54,985 bases of DNA from Sandaracinaceae bacterium (GCA_019694315.1 JAIBCE010000010.1:1-54985); one strand, 5' to 3'. Positions 45,945-54,180 are shown, counted from the first letter of the stretch. Translations and numbers: made by a program. The notes: generated by a model from the letters alone, not told the origin.

Positions 45945-47948
45945 TCACCGCGCGTGCGAGACGTGCCGGCCAGACTGCGTGCGGCCGTTCCGGTCCTGTC
46001 CCGTCTCGCGCCCGTCAATGCCGGCGCGCACGGCCTGCGTGATCGCGTCCGTGAACTGCGTGGTGGGAACGATCTGCGCGGGCGCGGCAGGGCCGCCCAT
46101 GATCTCGCGCATCGTCGCGTCACGCGATCGGCCCATGGCCACCATCGACCCTTGGCGACGCGCTTCCGGCGAGAGATGCCGCGCATCGCCGGTCACGTTC
46201 GCGATCGTCTCGGGCGTGACCGCGCCGGGGTTGGCCGCGAGGTACGCCTCGCCGCTCGCGCGTCGGTCCGTCTCGGCCGCGTTCTTCCGGTACTCGACCA
46301 CACCGGCCCCGAGCCCGCCGAGGATGGCGCCGCCGCCGAGAAGAAGCGGGAGTGCGCCCGCGAGGCCGAGCCCTCCCGCCGCCGCGCCGCCACCCGTGAG
46401 CGCGCCGCCTCCAAGCACGCTGCCGACGCCACCGCCACCGCCGAGCGCCGAGACGAGCGCGAGGAGGCCGCCTGCTTGCTGTAGGCCCGCGGTGAACACG
46501 CCGAGGGCCTCGGACGCGAGCGGATACTGCGTCGTGAGCGTCGTCATCTGCGTGGCGAGGTCGGTCATCGTCGTCATGAGCTGCGCCTCTTGGCCGCCCT
46601 CGACGAGTGCCTGCTCCTGCTTGATGCCCTGGCGCATGAAGTCGGCGCTCGGGTCGGCGTTCATCTCGTCCACGGTCTGGTTGACGAAGCTCTCGCCCGC
46701 CTGGGCGTTCGCCGCGAAGAGGCCGCGGACCTCGTCGGGGTTCTGGTTGAACTGGCTCATGAGCACGCCGGCCGCGTCGCGCGCGTTCACGTTGACGAAC
46801 GCGTCCTGCATCGCTCGAGGCGACGTCGCGAGGCGAGATCCGGCCATGTCCGCCACGATCTGCTCCATGGGTCGCATCGCCCCGTTCTCGTCGAGCACGT
46901 TGACGCCCGCGCGGCGTAGCGCCGTCTGCGTCGAGCGGGTGTTGAGGGCCTCGACGAAGCGCGCGGACATCGTGGCCGACTCGGATGCGCTCTGGCCGCC
47001 TGCGCCCATGACCTCGGCGACGCCGAGCGTTTGCTGCAGGCCCTCGAGCCCGCCCATCTGCGTCCCGCGCTGGATCGTTCCGAGGGCCGGGCCGAAGCTC
47101 GACGCGAGCTCGCCCGCATCGATCGAGCCCGCGTTGCCAGCGGCGACCATCATCGCGAGGGCCTGCGGCATCTGCTCGGCCGTCAGGCCGTAGGCGTTGC
47201 GAGCGTTGCCCATCGCAGCCACGACGTCTTCGGTGCTCGCGCCGGTGGCCTGCGAGACGCGCGCATACTGATCGAGGTTCTGAATCACCTCGGGCGCGCT
47301 CGTGAAGCGAGCTTGCGCGGTCTCGATGCCGCGCATGAGCTCGTCCTGCGGGATGCCCGTGCGCGCCGCGGTCTCCTGGATCTGGCGGTCGATGTCGCGC
47401 CACCCACCGCGCTCGCCGCCCATCTGTCGATTCAGCCGGATCAGCCGTTGCCGTCGGTCGGCGCGCTCGGCGAGGAGCTGCTCACGAGAGCGCACACCGC
47501 CCGCGCCCGCGTAGCGGTCGACGACGCCAGCCGCTGCGTTCGCCGCGCCCATGACACCGGCGCCGACGACGCCCCCGAGCCCGCCACCGCCACCACCGCC
47601 CGCACCACTCCCGCCGCGACGGGGCCGGTTCCGCTCGACGCGCCGCTGCTCACGGATCACGCCGTCGGCCTCGCGCCGTGCCTGCCGGATGCCCTCGTCG
47701 CTCGCCTGCCTGGCGGTGCGCTGTCGTGCGCTCGAGGTGCGCTGCGCCGCCGCCGCCTCGCGCTGCAGGGCCGTGGCCACCGCCCGCTCCTCGGCGCGCG
47801 CCCCGTTCACAACAGCGCTCGTCACCTGCCGCGCGCCGCGCATGCGCGCAGCGTTGCTCGCGGTCGTCTCCCGCACGATGCCGCGCAGCGCGTTCCGCGC
47901 GGTCTCGGCGCCGATGGTGCGGACACGGATTCTCAGGTCACGGGACAT
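45945..47948 (-). CDS. Phage tail tape measure protein
   Basis: A 667-residue protein. The N-terminus is an Arg/Ala-rich coiled-coil (ALQREAAAAQRTSSARQRTA), then a Gly-rich membrane-like segment and a TP901-type tape measure core (STEDVVAAMGNARNAYGLTA, EQMPQALAMMVAAGN, IDAGELASSFGPALGTIQRG). Hydrophobic Gly-rich helices lie in the C-terminal part (LALVSALGGGGGVGSVLGG). Tape measure proteins set tail length and help DNA entry. Short for a long tail, at roughly 100 nm by the usual about 0.15 nm per residue rule. Its ATG overlaps the end of the preceding gene by 11 bases. Confidence 0.75.
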   Translation of the reverse strand: MSRDLRIRVRTIGAETARNALRGIVRETTASNAARMRGARQVTSAVVNGARAEERAVATALQREAAAAQRTSSARQRTARQASDEGIRQARREADGVIREQRRVERNRPRRGGSGAGGGGGGGLGGVVGAGVMGAANAAAGVVDRYAGAGGVRSREQLLAERADRRQRLIRLNRQMGGERGGWRDIDRQIQETAARTGIPQDELMRGIETAQARFTSAPEVIQNLDQYARVSQATGASTEDVVAAMGNARNAYGLTAEQMPQALAMMVAAGNAGSIDAGELASSFGPALGTIQRGTQMGGLEGLQQTLGVAEVMGAGGQSASESATMSARFVEALNTRSTQTALRRAGVNVLDENGAMRPMEQIVADMAGSRLATSPRAMQDAFVNVNARDAAGVLMSQFNQNPDEVRGLFAANAQAGESFVNQTVDEMNADPSADFMRQGIKQEQALVEGGQEAQLMTTMTDLATQMTTLTTQYPLASEALGVFTAGLQQAGGLLALVSALGGGGGVGSVLGGGALTGGGAAAGGLGLAGALPLLLGGGAILGGLGAGVVEYRKNAAETDRRASGEAYLAANPGAVTPETIANVTGDARHLSPEARRQGSMVAMGRSRDATMREIMGGPAAPAQIVPTTQFTDAITQAVRAGIDGRETGQDRNGRTQSGRHVSHAR
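47427..47489. repeat. Duplicated coding segment, copy A (in tape measure gene)
   Basis: About 63 bases, minus-strand coding, closely matching 49959-50021. It encodes EQLLAERADRRQRLIRLNRQ; the partner reads EQLLAERAGRRERLIQLNRQ. The similarity is at nucleotide level too, suggesting a recent duplication or recombination, or a shared functional helix. Confidence 0.8.
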
Positions 47949-48321
47949 GCGGGCCTCCTCGAGCGAGCGCGCCGACGTGGCGCGTGTAGACGGCGAGCAG
48001 CGCGTCGAGCGCCGCGTCGTCGTAGAAGCGAACGTCGCCCTCGGCGACGAGGGGCGACGGCTGGGCCTCGTCGAGCGTCATCGGGTCGACGAGGGACGCG
48101 GCGACGACGCGACCGACGAGCGCCCGCGAGCTCGCCCAGGGCATCGCCTCGAGGCCGAGCGCCCGCACCGCCCGCAGGGCCTCGACGCGCAGCTCGGCGA
48201 GACGCTCGTCGCCCAGGGCGCGCACGCCGGCGAACACGTCGGCCACGAACGGCAGCGGCGCGGACACGACGCGGAGCTGCGCGCGAAGCGCGTCGTCTCG
48301 CAGCCGCTCGGCCTCGCTCAT
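47938..48321 (-). CDS. Small tail-region protein (possible tail assembly chaperone)
   Basis: A 127-residue protein starting MSEAERLRDD. The C-terminal half follows the pattern helix-VVAASLVDP, acidic stretch, then DAALDALLAVYTRHVG, which recurs in the next three genes. It ends inside the start of the tape measure gene and lies immediately before it, the usual position of tail assembly chaperones. The function is inferred from position and pattern only. Confidence 0.6.
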   Translation of the reverse strand: MSEAERLRDDALRAQLRVVSAPLPFVADVFAGVRALGDERLAELRVEALRAVRALGLEAMPWASSRALVGRVVAASLVDPMTLDEAQPSPLVAEGDVRFYDDAALDALLAVYTRHVGALARGGPHVP

Positions 48322-48719
48322 GCGCCCCCGATCGGGCCGACGAGGTCGGCGCTCGGCCCGGGGATGTGGCCGTGCGCCTCGACGAGGGCCTCGAGCTGGG
48401 CTCGCTCCTCGGGCGCCATCGCGCGGAGCTCCTCGAGCGAGTAGCGCGGCGAGGCTCGTGGTTCGTCCACGGTGCTCGCGTCGAGGAGCTGCGCGGCGAC
48501 CACGCGCAGCCGGCGCTCGACCGCGAGCGCCTCGCGCGTGACGTTGCGGCCGCGCGCGATCGCAGCCTTGGCGTCCTTCACGAGCGCGAGCTCGAGGTCG
48601 TCGAGCGCCCGGCCCGAGAGGCAGCGCACCCCGACCTTCGCGCCGGGCTCGGCCGGGTTGTCGACGAGGACGGGGCGCACGCGGGCCCGGAGCTGCGCGA
48701 GCACTTCCTCGGAGGTCAC
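48318..48719 (-). CDS. Small tail-region protein (possible tail assembly chaperone)
   Basis: A 133-residue protein from a GTG overlapping the upstream stop (GTGA). It shows RRLRVVAAQLLDAS, then PRYSLEELRAMAPEERAQL, similar in layout to its neighbours. Its stop overlaps the next start. No sequence motif that fixes a function. Confidence 0.55.
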   Translation of the reverse strand: MTSEEVLAQLRARVRPVLVDNPAEPGAKVGVRCLSGRALDDLELALVKDAKAAIARGRNVTREALAVERRLRVVAAQLLDASTVDEPRASPRYSLEELRAMAPEERAQLEALVEAHGHIPGPSADLVGPIGGA

Positions 48720-49354
48720 GGGCTCGCCTCGTCGGCCGACGGGATGCCCTGGGCGGTGGCCTCGATCACGAGGGGCTTGCGGCGTTCTGCGATCCGCTCG
48801 CGCAGCGCCTCGAGGTCGGCCGCTGGCCTGTCCGACGCGAGGAGCGCGCGCAGCTCGTTCGCGAGGGCCCGCGCGATCACCGCGCACCCGCGCGCGTCGT
48901 AGTCCGCGAAGCTCTCGTCGCCCTCGTCGAGCGCGAGGATCGCTTCGACCGTCTGCGATGCGAGCGCGGGGTCGGGCCGCGATGCGCCGGCCTCACGCTC
49001 GAGGTGCTCTTCGTACAGGCGCACGAGCGTGTCGACGACGTGCGGAGGCCACGCGCCGAGATCCTCCACGCGCGGTGCGAAGCGCGCGATCGAGCCATCG
49101 GGCGCGACGACCTCGACGGCCCGCGCGACGATGCTGCGCGAGATCGCGCGGTCGAGGAGCTGCGCGCGCAGCGGGTGATCGCCTGGGATCGGCGTGCCCT
49201 TGCCGACGAGGCGCTCGACCTGGCGGTGCCCCTCGATGCGGCAGGCGTCGAGGTCGGTCTCGACGAGCGAGCTGATTCGCAGGCGCAGGCCGAGCGAGGA
49301 CACATCGACCTCGGATGGCTTGCCGCGCTGGGGCGTGGGGGGCGTCGTCGTCAT
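48716..49354 (-). CDS. Tail-region protein of unknown function
   Basis: A 212-residue protein starting MTTTPPTPQRG; its ATG overlaps the upstream stop (ATGA). It contains a helix AISRSIVARAVEVVAPDG, then VEDLGAWPPHVVDTLVRLYE, and a charged C-terminal helical part (LEALRERIAERRKP). The same layout as the preceding and following genes suggests these genes are related. Confidence 0.55.
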   Translation of the reverse strand: MTTTPPTPQRGKPSEVDVSSLGLRLRISSLVETDLDACRIEGHRQVERLVGKGTPIPGDHPLRAQLLDRAISRSIVARAVEVVAPDGSIARFAPRVEDLGAWPPHVVDTLVRLYEEHLEREAGASRPDPALASQTVEAILALDEGDESFADYDARGCAVIARALANELRALLASDRPAADLEALRERIAERRKPLVIEATAQGIPSADEASP

Positions 49355-49935
49355 GCGGTCGGGCCTCGATGGCAGGTCGCGAAGTAGAGCGTCTGGAGCG
49401 AGCTGGCCTCGCGCGCCGAGCGCAGGCCGTAGAACGTCACGAGGTCCGAGTGTCTTGCGCGGAGGTGGTCGACGGCTCGGCGCCTCGCGACGCGTTGCAC
49501 GAGCTGCTCGAGGTCGGCCTCGTCGTCGGCCGGGATGACGCCGGCCCGCTGCGCGGCGACGCGAAAGGCCTCGACGAGCGTGGCGAGGTCGTTCGCGTCG
49601 AGGCGCTCGACGTCGTCGATCGAGCTGAAGAGCGGCATGCGCGAAGCGCCCGCGACGACGCACGCCTCGACGAGGATCGCCCGCTCGAGCATGCGCACCG
49701 CGAGCTCGTCGAGTGATCGTTCGTCCGGCTCGACGACGCCGCCCTCGTGGAAGCGGTCGGCCGCGCGCACCCTCGCCTCGGCGTGGAGGCGCGCGATCGT
49801 CGTCTCGGGGATCGCATGCACGTCGACGGCAAGCAGGCGATGCGCGACGCGCTCGCGGTTCTGCGTGCCCACGAGGATCGCGTCGACGCGAGCGTCTTCG
49901 CGGGACTCCTCGAGCGTGCGCGTCGTCTGCGTCAT
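49351..49935 (-). CDS. Tail-region protein of unknown function
   Basis: A 194-residue protein starting MTQTTRTLEES. The layout is again helix (RMLERAILVEACVVAGASRM), then VERLDANDLATLVEAF, followed by a basic region with Arg-rich RVARRRAVDHLRARH. Its ATG overlaps the upstream stop. Confidence 0.55.
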   Translation of the reverse strand: MTQTTRTLEESREDARVDAILVGTQNRERVAHRLLAVDVHAIPETTIARLHAEARVRAADRFHEGGVVEPDERSLDELAVRMLERAILVEACVVAGASRMPLFSSIDDVERLDANDLATLVEAFRVAAQRAGVIPADDEADLEQLVQRVARRRAVDHLRARHSDLVTFYGLRSAREASSLQTLYFATCHRGPTA

Positions 49936-50462
49936 GCGGGCTCGTCCTGCTCGCGCTGCCGATTCAGCTGGATCAGCCGTTCGCGGCGACCCGCACGCTC
50001 GGCGAGGAGCTGCTCGCGCTGACGGTGCTCGAGCTGTGCGAGGTTCAGCTCGCCCGCGCCTGGCTGCGCGCCCTCGAGGCGGGCGAGCGCGCGGCGATCG
50101 GCCTCGTCGTCGTCGCTCGACGTGGTCGCGATGTCCCACGCCTCCGAGGGCGTGAGGTCTCCGCTGCGACGCCCGCGCACCATCGCCTCGCGTTGCTTCT
50201 CGCGAGCCTCGATACGGGCTCGGAGGGTCTTGATCTCCTCGGCTGCCACGGGGGCCTCCTTCTGCGCGGACTGCGCCGCGCGTCGTTGTGTTGCGTCGAT
50301 CTCGCGGTGCAGCTCGATCTCGCGATCGTCGAGATCGGCGACCTTCCGCAGCTCCTCGACCGTGAGCGCGCCGAGTGTTCGCCCCGCCACGATGGTCTTG
50401 CGCGTCTCGATCGCGGCGCTGAGGCGCACGCGCAGTTGCTCGACGTGCTCTTCGTCGGTCAC
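49932..50462 (-). CDS. Coiled-coil protein sharing a segment with the tape measure protein
   Basis: A 176-residue, highly charged helical protein from a GTG start (VTDEEHVEQLRVRL). The C-terminal end EQLLAERAGRRERLIQLNRQ matches a segment of the tape measure protein, both in protein and DNA (49959-50021 against 47427-47489). No known domain. Confidence 0.55.
   Translation of the reverse strand: MTDEEHVEQLRVRLSAAIETRKTIVAGRTLGALTVEELRKVADLDDREIELHREIDATQRRAAQSAQKEAPVAAEEIKTLRARIEAREKQREAMVRGRRSGDLTPSEAWDIATTSSDDDEADRRALARLEGAQPGAGELNLAQLEHRQREQLLAERAGRRERLIQLNRQREQDEPA
49959..50021. repeat. Duplicated coding segment, copy B
   Basis: Partner of 47427-47489; encodes the C-terminal segment of the coiled-coil protein. 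Confidence 0.8.
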
Positions 50463-51001
50463 GTGCGCCGCCTTCCCGCGCGCCCCTCGACGCGCGGCAC
50501 GTAGCCGACCCACGGCGCCGTCGGGAGGGGCGCTTCGGCGAGCTCGCCGGGGACCTGGCCGACCCGTGCGGCTGGGCCGCCCGTCCGGAACCACTCGGCA
50601 AGCGCGTTGGGGCTCGCCCGGAGCACGTAGAGCAGCGACCCGGGCCCCATGAGTGACGCGAGGTTGGGATCGCCACTCTCTGGCACCTGGAGCAACGTCG
50701 TGTCGAGCCCGCGCACGGACTGCACGACGAGGGGCCTTGTGGTTGGGGACGAGTCCATTCGATGCCACCACCGCGTCGCGAGCACCTCGAGCGGGGCCGG
50801 GCCGCTCGGAGGCGTCTCGCCCGCGCGCAGCGCGTCGACATGGCGCTCGATCTCGACGAGCTGCTCGGCCGTGAGCGAGGCGATCTTCGCGGCGAGGTCG
50901 GGCGGTGTCGCGCTCGAGGTCGCGGGCTTCGCGTCGCGCTCGGCGGGGTCCGCGCCGTGGGGCACGAAGGTGGGCACGATCGGCGCGTGTGCGGTTGTCA
51001 T
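50459..51001 (-). CDS. Hypothetical protein of the phage operon
   Basis: A 180-residue protein starting MTTAHAPIVP. The N-terminus is Pro/Ala-rich, followed by IASLTAEQLVEIERHVDALR and a region with TRWWHRMDSSP, TTLLQVPESGDP and LRASPNALAEWFRTGG. No family recognised. Its ends overlap both neighbours (ATGA and GTGA). Confidence 0.5.
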   Translation of the reverse strand: MTTAHAPIVPTFVPHGADPAERDAKPATSSATPPDLAAKIASLTAEQLVEIERHVDALRAGETPPSGPAPLEVLATRWWHRMDSSPTTRPLVVQSVRGLDTTLLQVPESGDPNLASLMGPGSLLYVLRASPNALAEWFRTGGPAARVGQVPGELAEAPLPTAPWVGYVPRVEGRAGRRRT

Positions 51002-51216
51002 TGGGTCGCGGTCTCCTCGGCGCTGCCGGCCGCGAGCTCGCCGGCGCGCCAGGCGTCGAGCTCGGTCCTCTTCGCGAGGATGAACGAGAGGTACTTCTTG
51101 ACCGGGAGGGGGCGTTGCCGACGCGCCATGAGGCGCTTCACGGTGCCGGGGCTGAGGTCGAGGTGCTCGCAGATCGCCTTGACCCCCTCGACGTCGAAGC
51201 CGGGGAAGCGCGCCAC
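50998..51216 (-). CDS. Small excisionase/AlpA-like helix-turn-helix protein
   Basis: A 72-residue protein from a GTG. It shows one winged helix-turn-helix unit of excisionase type: FDVEGVKAICEHLDLSPGTV, RLMARRQRPLPVKKYLS and AKRTELDAWRAGEL. The same unit is in the plus-strand protein at 51556 and five times in the one at 51768. It is separated from the RHH-like gene by one base. Confidence 0.7.
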   Translation of the reverse strand: MARFPGFDVEGVKAICEHLDLSPGTVKRLMARRQRPLPVKKYLSFILAKRTELDAWRAGELAAGSAEETATQ

Positions 51217-51217
51217 G

Positions 51218-51448
51218 TCACGCCGCCTTTCCGGCGCGCAACTGCTCGGCCGCGACCGCGCCCGTGATCAGGGCCTCGACGAGCGAGGACTTCGTGAGCC
51301 GCTGCATCGCCGCGAGCACGCGCAGGTTCTGCTCCGCGCCCTTGTCGAGCATGAGGACCACGCGGGCCTTCGTGCTCGGCTTCCGCTTCCGCGCGTCCAC
51401 TGTGCTGGGCGTGGCGCTCGGCGCGGTGCTTGGTGTGCCTTGGTGCAT
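51218..51448 (-). CDS. Small ribbon-helix-helix-like protein
   Basis: A 76-residue protein from ATG 51448 (MHQGTPST). It has a basic N-terminus and ARVVLMLDKGAEQNLRVLA, then helix KSSLVEALITGAV, which suggests an RHH/CopG-type DNA-binding fold. It is the first gene of the minus-strand phage operon, divergent from the HTH genes. It may be an autoregulator (inference). Confidence 0.5.
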   Translation of the reverse strand: MHQGTPSTAPSATPSTVDARKRKPSTKARVVLMLDKGAEQNLRVLAAMQRLTKSSLVEALITGAVAAEQLRAGKAA

Positions 51449-51555
51449 GCGCTGACAGTGCGGCACACACGGCACTCCGAGGAGACCTCACGGTGAACCA
51501 TGGTGGCTTGACTCGAAACGCAGCGTCTGATCGGCTTGCCGGTGAGGGAACCACG
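51449..51555. promoter_or_regulatory. Divergent regulatory region of the element
   Basis: 107 bases between the minus-strand operon start and the plus-strand HTH genes, with small DNA-binding proteins on each side. This layout resembles a phage decision switch. No matching -10/-35 boxes or operator palindromes could be assigned confidently. Confidence 0.35.
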
Positions 51556-51771
51556 ATGAAGCTTCCAACCTCGTTCGACCTCGATGGCGCGAAGGCGATC
51601 TGTGACCACCTGGCGATCAGCCGCATGACCCTGCAACGGTGGTGGGCCAAGCGAGAGGAGACGGGTCTCCCGGTGAGGAAACTGCCGGTCAACGGGCGCC
51701 TCGTCGCTTCGAAGGCCGGCCTCGATGCGTGGATCGCGCGCCAGGTCGGAGACGCGGGCATCAGCGCGTGA
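51556..51771 (+). CDS. Small excisionase/AlpA-like helix-turn-helix protein
   Basis: A 71-residue protein from ATG 51556 with a gagggaacc leader. It shows one unit: FDLDGAKAICDHLAISRMTL, RWWAKREETGLPVRKLP and ASKAGLDAWIARQ. It is a close relative of the minus-strand protein at 50998. Its stop overlaps the next GTG start (GTGA). Confidence 0.75.
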   Translation: MKLPTSFDLDGAKAICDHLAISRMTLQRWWAKREETGLPVRKLPVNGRLVASKAGLDAWIARQVGDAGISA

Positions 51772-52901
51772 AGGTCCCCGGCTTCGACCTCGAGGGCTTC
51801 GCGGAGATCGGCCCTGTGGTCGGCGTCGGCCCCAAGGTCGCCGCCAGGCTCGCGCGACGCGCCGAGCGCCCGCTTCCCGTGCGCCGGTACCTACGCTTCA
51901 TCATCGCACGACGCGCGGAGCTCGAGGCGTGGCTCGAGGCCGAGCGTCGCGATCCGCTCGGCGGCCTCGAGCCACGTCCGTCGCCGTCGATGAAGCGTGC
52001 GTCGAAGCGCCTAAGCCGCCAGCACTCGCGCCTCAGGCGCGCTCGATCCGCGTTGGGTCGCCGCTTCGACGTCTTCGGCCTCGACGCGATCTCGGTGCTG
52101 CTCGGCTGCTCGCGAGAGCGCGCGGCCGTCCTCGCGCGACGTGCGGAACGACACGCCCCCGCCTTCGTGCACCGAGGGGCATGGGTGGCGGTGCGCGCCG
52201 AGCTCGAGGCGTGGCTCGCCGAGGAGCGTCGTCCTGCCGGCGAGCTGCGCGGGTGGCGCGCGATCGGCGATGCCCTCTCGATGTCGGCCGCGACGGTTCC
52301 GGGCCTCGCGGCTCGCGCCTTCGACCCGTTGCCGGCGAGGCGCACGACCCGCGCCGCGCGCGTCGGCTTCGTCGCGCACCTCGAGGAGCTCCTCGCGTGG
52401 AAGGCGCGCGAGGACGAGCGTCGGCTCGTCCAGGCCGAGCCCGATGGCCTCGTCGTCGGCCTCATGGCGATCGCGGCGTTCTGCGACATGAGCCCTCCCA
52501 CGGTGCTCGCGCACGCCAAGCGCGCGCACGACCCGCTCCCCTACCAGCCGGGCCCGCCCGGAAGCCCCTCGACGTCGCCGCGCGCCGAGCTGCTCGCGTG
52601 GCTCGAGCGCGAGGGTCGGCGCCGCTCGGGCTCGGCTGGCCACAACGGTCTCGTGCGTGGGCGCTGGGCCGAGCACCAACTGCCGCGCGACGTGCCCGAG
52701 GGCGAGGAGCTCGTCGGCTGGGCCGCGATCTGCGCGTTCTCGCGCGTGTCGCAGGCCCGCGCCCGCGCTGCGATGCGCGACGAGGTCACGCCCTTCCCCG
52801 CCGTGCTCGAGGTGCGCGAGGGTCGCGTGCGCCCCGTCGCGACGAAGCGCGCGATCGCGTCGTGGCTCGAGCGAACAGAGCTCGCGAGGGGTAGGCCCTA
52901 G
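51768..52901 (+). CDS. Five-unit tandem helix-turn-helix protein
   Basis: A 377-residue protein from a GTG overlapping the upstream stop. Five related winged helix-turn-helix units lie at residues about 6-58, 100-152, 160-214, 228-281 and 315-369. Each has an (L/G)xxIxxxLxxS-type helix pair, a basic LARRAxxP(L/A)P-like hinge and a closing xELxAWLExE helix. Units 1 and 2 are closest to the single-unit proteins nearby. Basic linkers (RLSRQHSRLRRARSA) separate the first units. No enzymatic domain is seen, so a polyvalent DNA-binding protein is likely. Its stop shares CTAG with the stop of the toxin candidate on the other strand. Confidence 0.8.
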   Translation: MKVPGFDLEGFAEIGPVVGVGPKVAARLARRAERPLPVRRYLRFIIARRAELEAWLEAERRDPLGGLEPRPSPSMKRASKRLSRQHSRLRRARSALGRRFDVFGLDAISVLLGCSRERAAVLARRAERHAPAFVHRGAWVAVRAELEAWLAEERRPAGELRGWRAIGDALSMSAATVPGLAARAFDPLPARRTTRAARVGFVAHLEELLAWKAREDERRLVQAEPDGLVVGLMAIAAFCDMSPPTVLAHAKRAHDPLPYQPGPPGSPSTSPRAELLAWLEREGRRRSGSAGHNGLVRGRWAEHQLPRDVPEGEELVGWAAICAFSRVSQARARAAMRDEVTPFPAVLEVREGRVRPVATKRAIASWLERTELARGRP

Positions 52902-53332
52902 AGCTGGAAGACGAAGGTCAGACCCGCGTCGATGTCGGTGAGCGCCTGCGTCGACAGCTTCCCAACTGGCATCTCGTCGAGTCGTTCGTGGGAGCAGACA
53001 CGGACCTGATGGCACAGAGCGATCTGGTCACCTGGATCGAGGGGGCGCGGCACGGGATGGCGGATGATTTCGCCGGCCGCGATCGGAACGCGCGCTGCCT
53101 GTGGGACGCCTTGCGCCGGCGACTGCGTGAGCGGCACGACCTGGACCGTTGCCAGCTTTGCATTGAGGAAGTTGGACGACACAACCACCCATGGCCGTGG
53201 CTCGTGCGGCGGACTTCGCTGCTCGCTCCCCACCGTGTCGGGGTACTTGATCCAGAAGATGAGGCCCTTCGTCACCCCGTGCAGGCGGCCGTTCGAGCGC
53301 GTGAGACGGAGGTTGGTTAGCCCCGTCGTCAC
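52898..53332 (-). CDS. MazF/PemK-like toxin candidate
   Basis: A 144-residue protein from a GTG overlapping the upstream stop (GTGA). The core GLIFWIKYP, RPWVVVSSNFLN, VQVVPLTQSP and IALCHQVRVCSHERLD follows the MazF/PemK SH3-barrel order (V(V/I)VSxN strand, then ..VxPxT, then xxQVRxxxxxRL). MazF-type toxins cut mRNA. The upstream gene is longer than usual antitoxins, so the pairing is unproven. Confidence 0.65.
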   Translation of the reverse strand: MTTGLTNLRLTRSNGRLHGVTKGLIFWIKYPDTVGSEQRSPPHEPRPWVVVSSNFLNAKLATVQVVPLTQSPAQGVPQAARVPIAAGEIIRHPVPRPLDPGDQIALCHQVRVCSHERLDEMPVGKLSTQALTDIDAGLTFVFQL

Positions 53333-54180
53333 GCGCTCAGGTCCAGGTCGGCGAGTTGCTGCTCCTCGGCGATTTCGGCCGCGCTCATCTCCGAACCGTC
53401 GTCGGCGATCGGGTTGCCATCGCGGATCGTCACCGCCATGCGGATCGCACGATATGCGTCGCGCGCGCCCGTCTCGAATGCCTTGGTGACAAACTCAAGG
53501 CCTGCGTGGGTCTTGGCCACATCGCGGTCGACCGCGCACATGCCGATGTACCCAAGCCAGTGCAGATCGACGGCGCGTCGGTACGCGCGGGCGCACTCCT
53601 GGTCGTCCTGAGCTCGCGTTGCCGGAGCATGGCGGAGGGTCGCTCCGATGCGGAGCGTTCGCGTGTAGGTGCTCATGGCGAACGCGACTCGGGCCTCAAG
53701 ATCCTGGCCGCCGATGCGTTCAGCCATCTCAAGGATCCGTCGGTCAAGACCTGCCGCGGGCACCCGAGCTGCCCGCGGCGCACCGATGCGAATGGCCGCG
53801 CTGTAACCCGAAAGCGACTCGTTGAAGTCGCCACGCAGCGCGTCCCAGCACCTCGCCGCCGCGGAGAGATCCTCGCTGACAAGAATCTGCCGAGCGACAT
53901 CGAGCATGGATTGCACGAAGAGATCCGCCGCCTGTGCAAACTTGGGGGCCAGATCGATAGGCTCGTCGTCAACCAGCCGAAGGCTGGGCGAGCTCGGAGG
54001 GCGATACTGTTCGTCGCGTTGCTGTGCGTGTGCGTGCGTGCTCATGGCAACCTGCATCTCATGATGGTGCGCTGCGATCTCCTTTTCGACCGTCGCTCTG
54101 GGAAGTTGACTCGAAGTTGGTTCGGTCGTGACGCCCGCCCAGCGCGGGGGTCGTACGGGTATTCGTGCCGCATCTCGCAC
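53329..54180 (-). CDS. Hypothetical protein, partner of the toxin candidate
   Basis: Up to 283 residues from a GTG; a start at ATG 54045 (MSTHAHAQQR) gives 238. It is mainly helical (LDRRILEMAERIGGQDLEAR, AYRRAVDLHWLGYIGMC) with an acidic C-terminus (SEMSAAEIAEEQQLADLDLS). It has no known antitoxin DNA-binding fold that can be recognised. Its GTGA overlap with the MazF-like gene suggests they work together (inference). Confidence 0.5.
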   Translation of the reverse strand: MRDAARIPVRPPRWAGVTTEPTSSQLPRATVEKEIAAHHHEMQVAMSTHAHAQQRDEQYRPPSSPSLRLVDDEPIDLAPKFAQAADLFVQSMLDVARQILVSEDLSAAARCWDALRGDFNESLSGYSAAIRIGAPRAARVPAAGLDRRILEMAERIGGQDLEARVAFAMSTYTRTLRIGATLRHAPATRAQDDQECARAYRRAVDLHWLGYIGMCAVDRDVAKTHAGLEFVTKAFETGARDAYRAIRMAVTIRDGNPIADDGSEMSAAEIAEEQQLADLDLSA

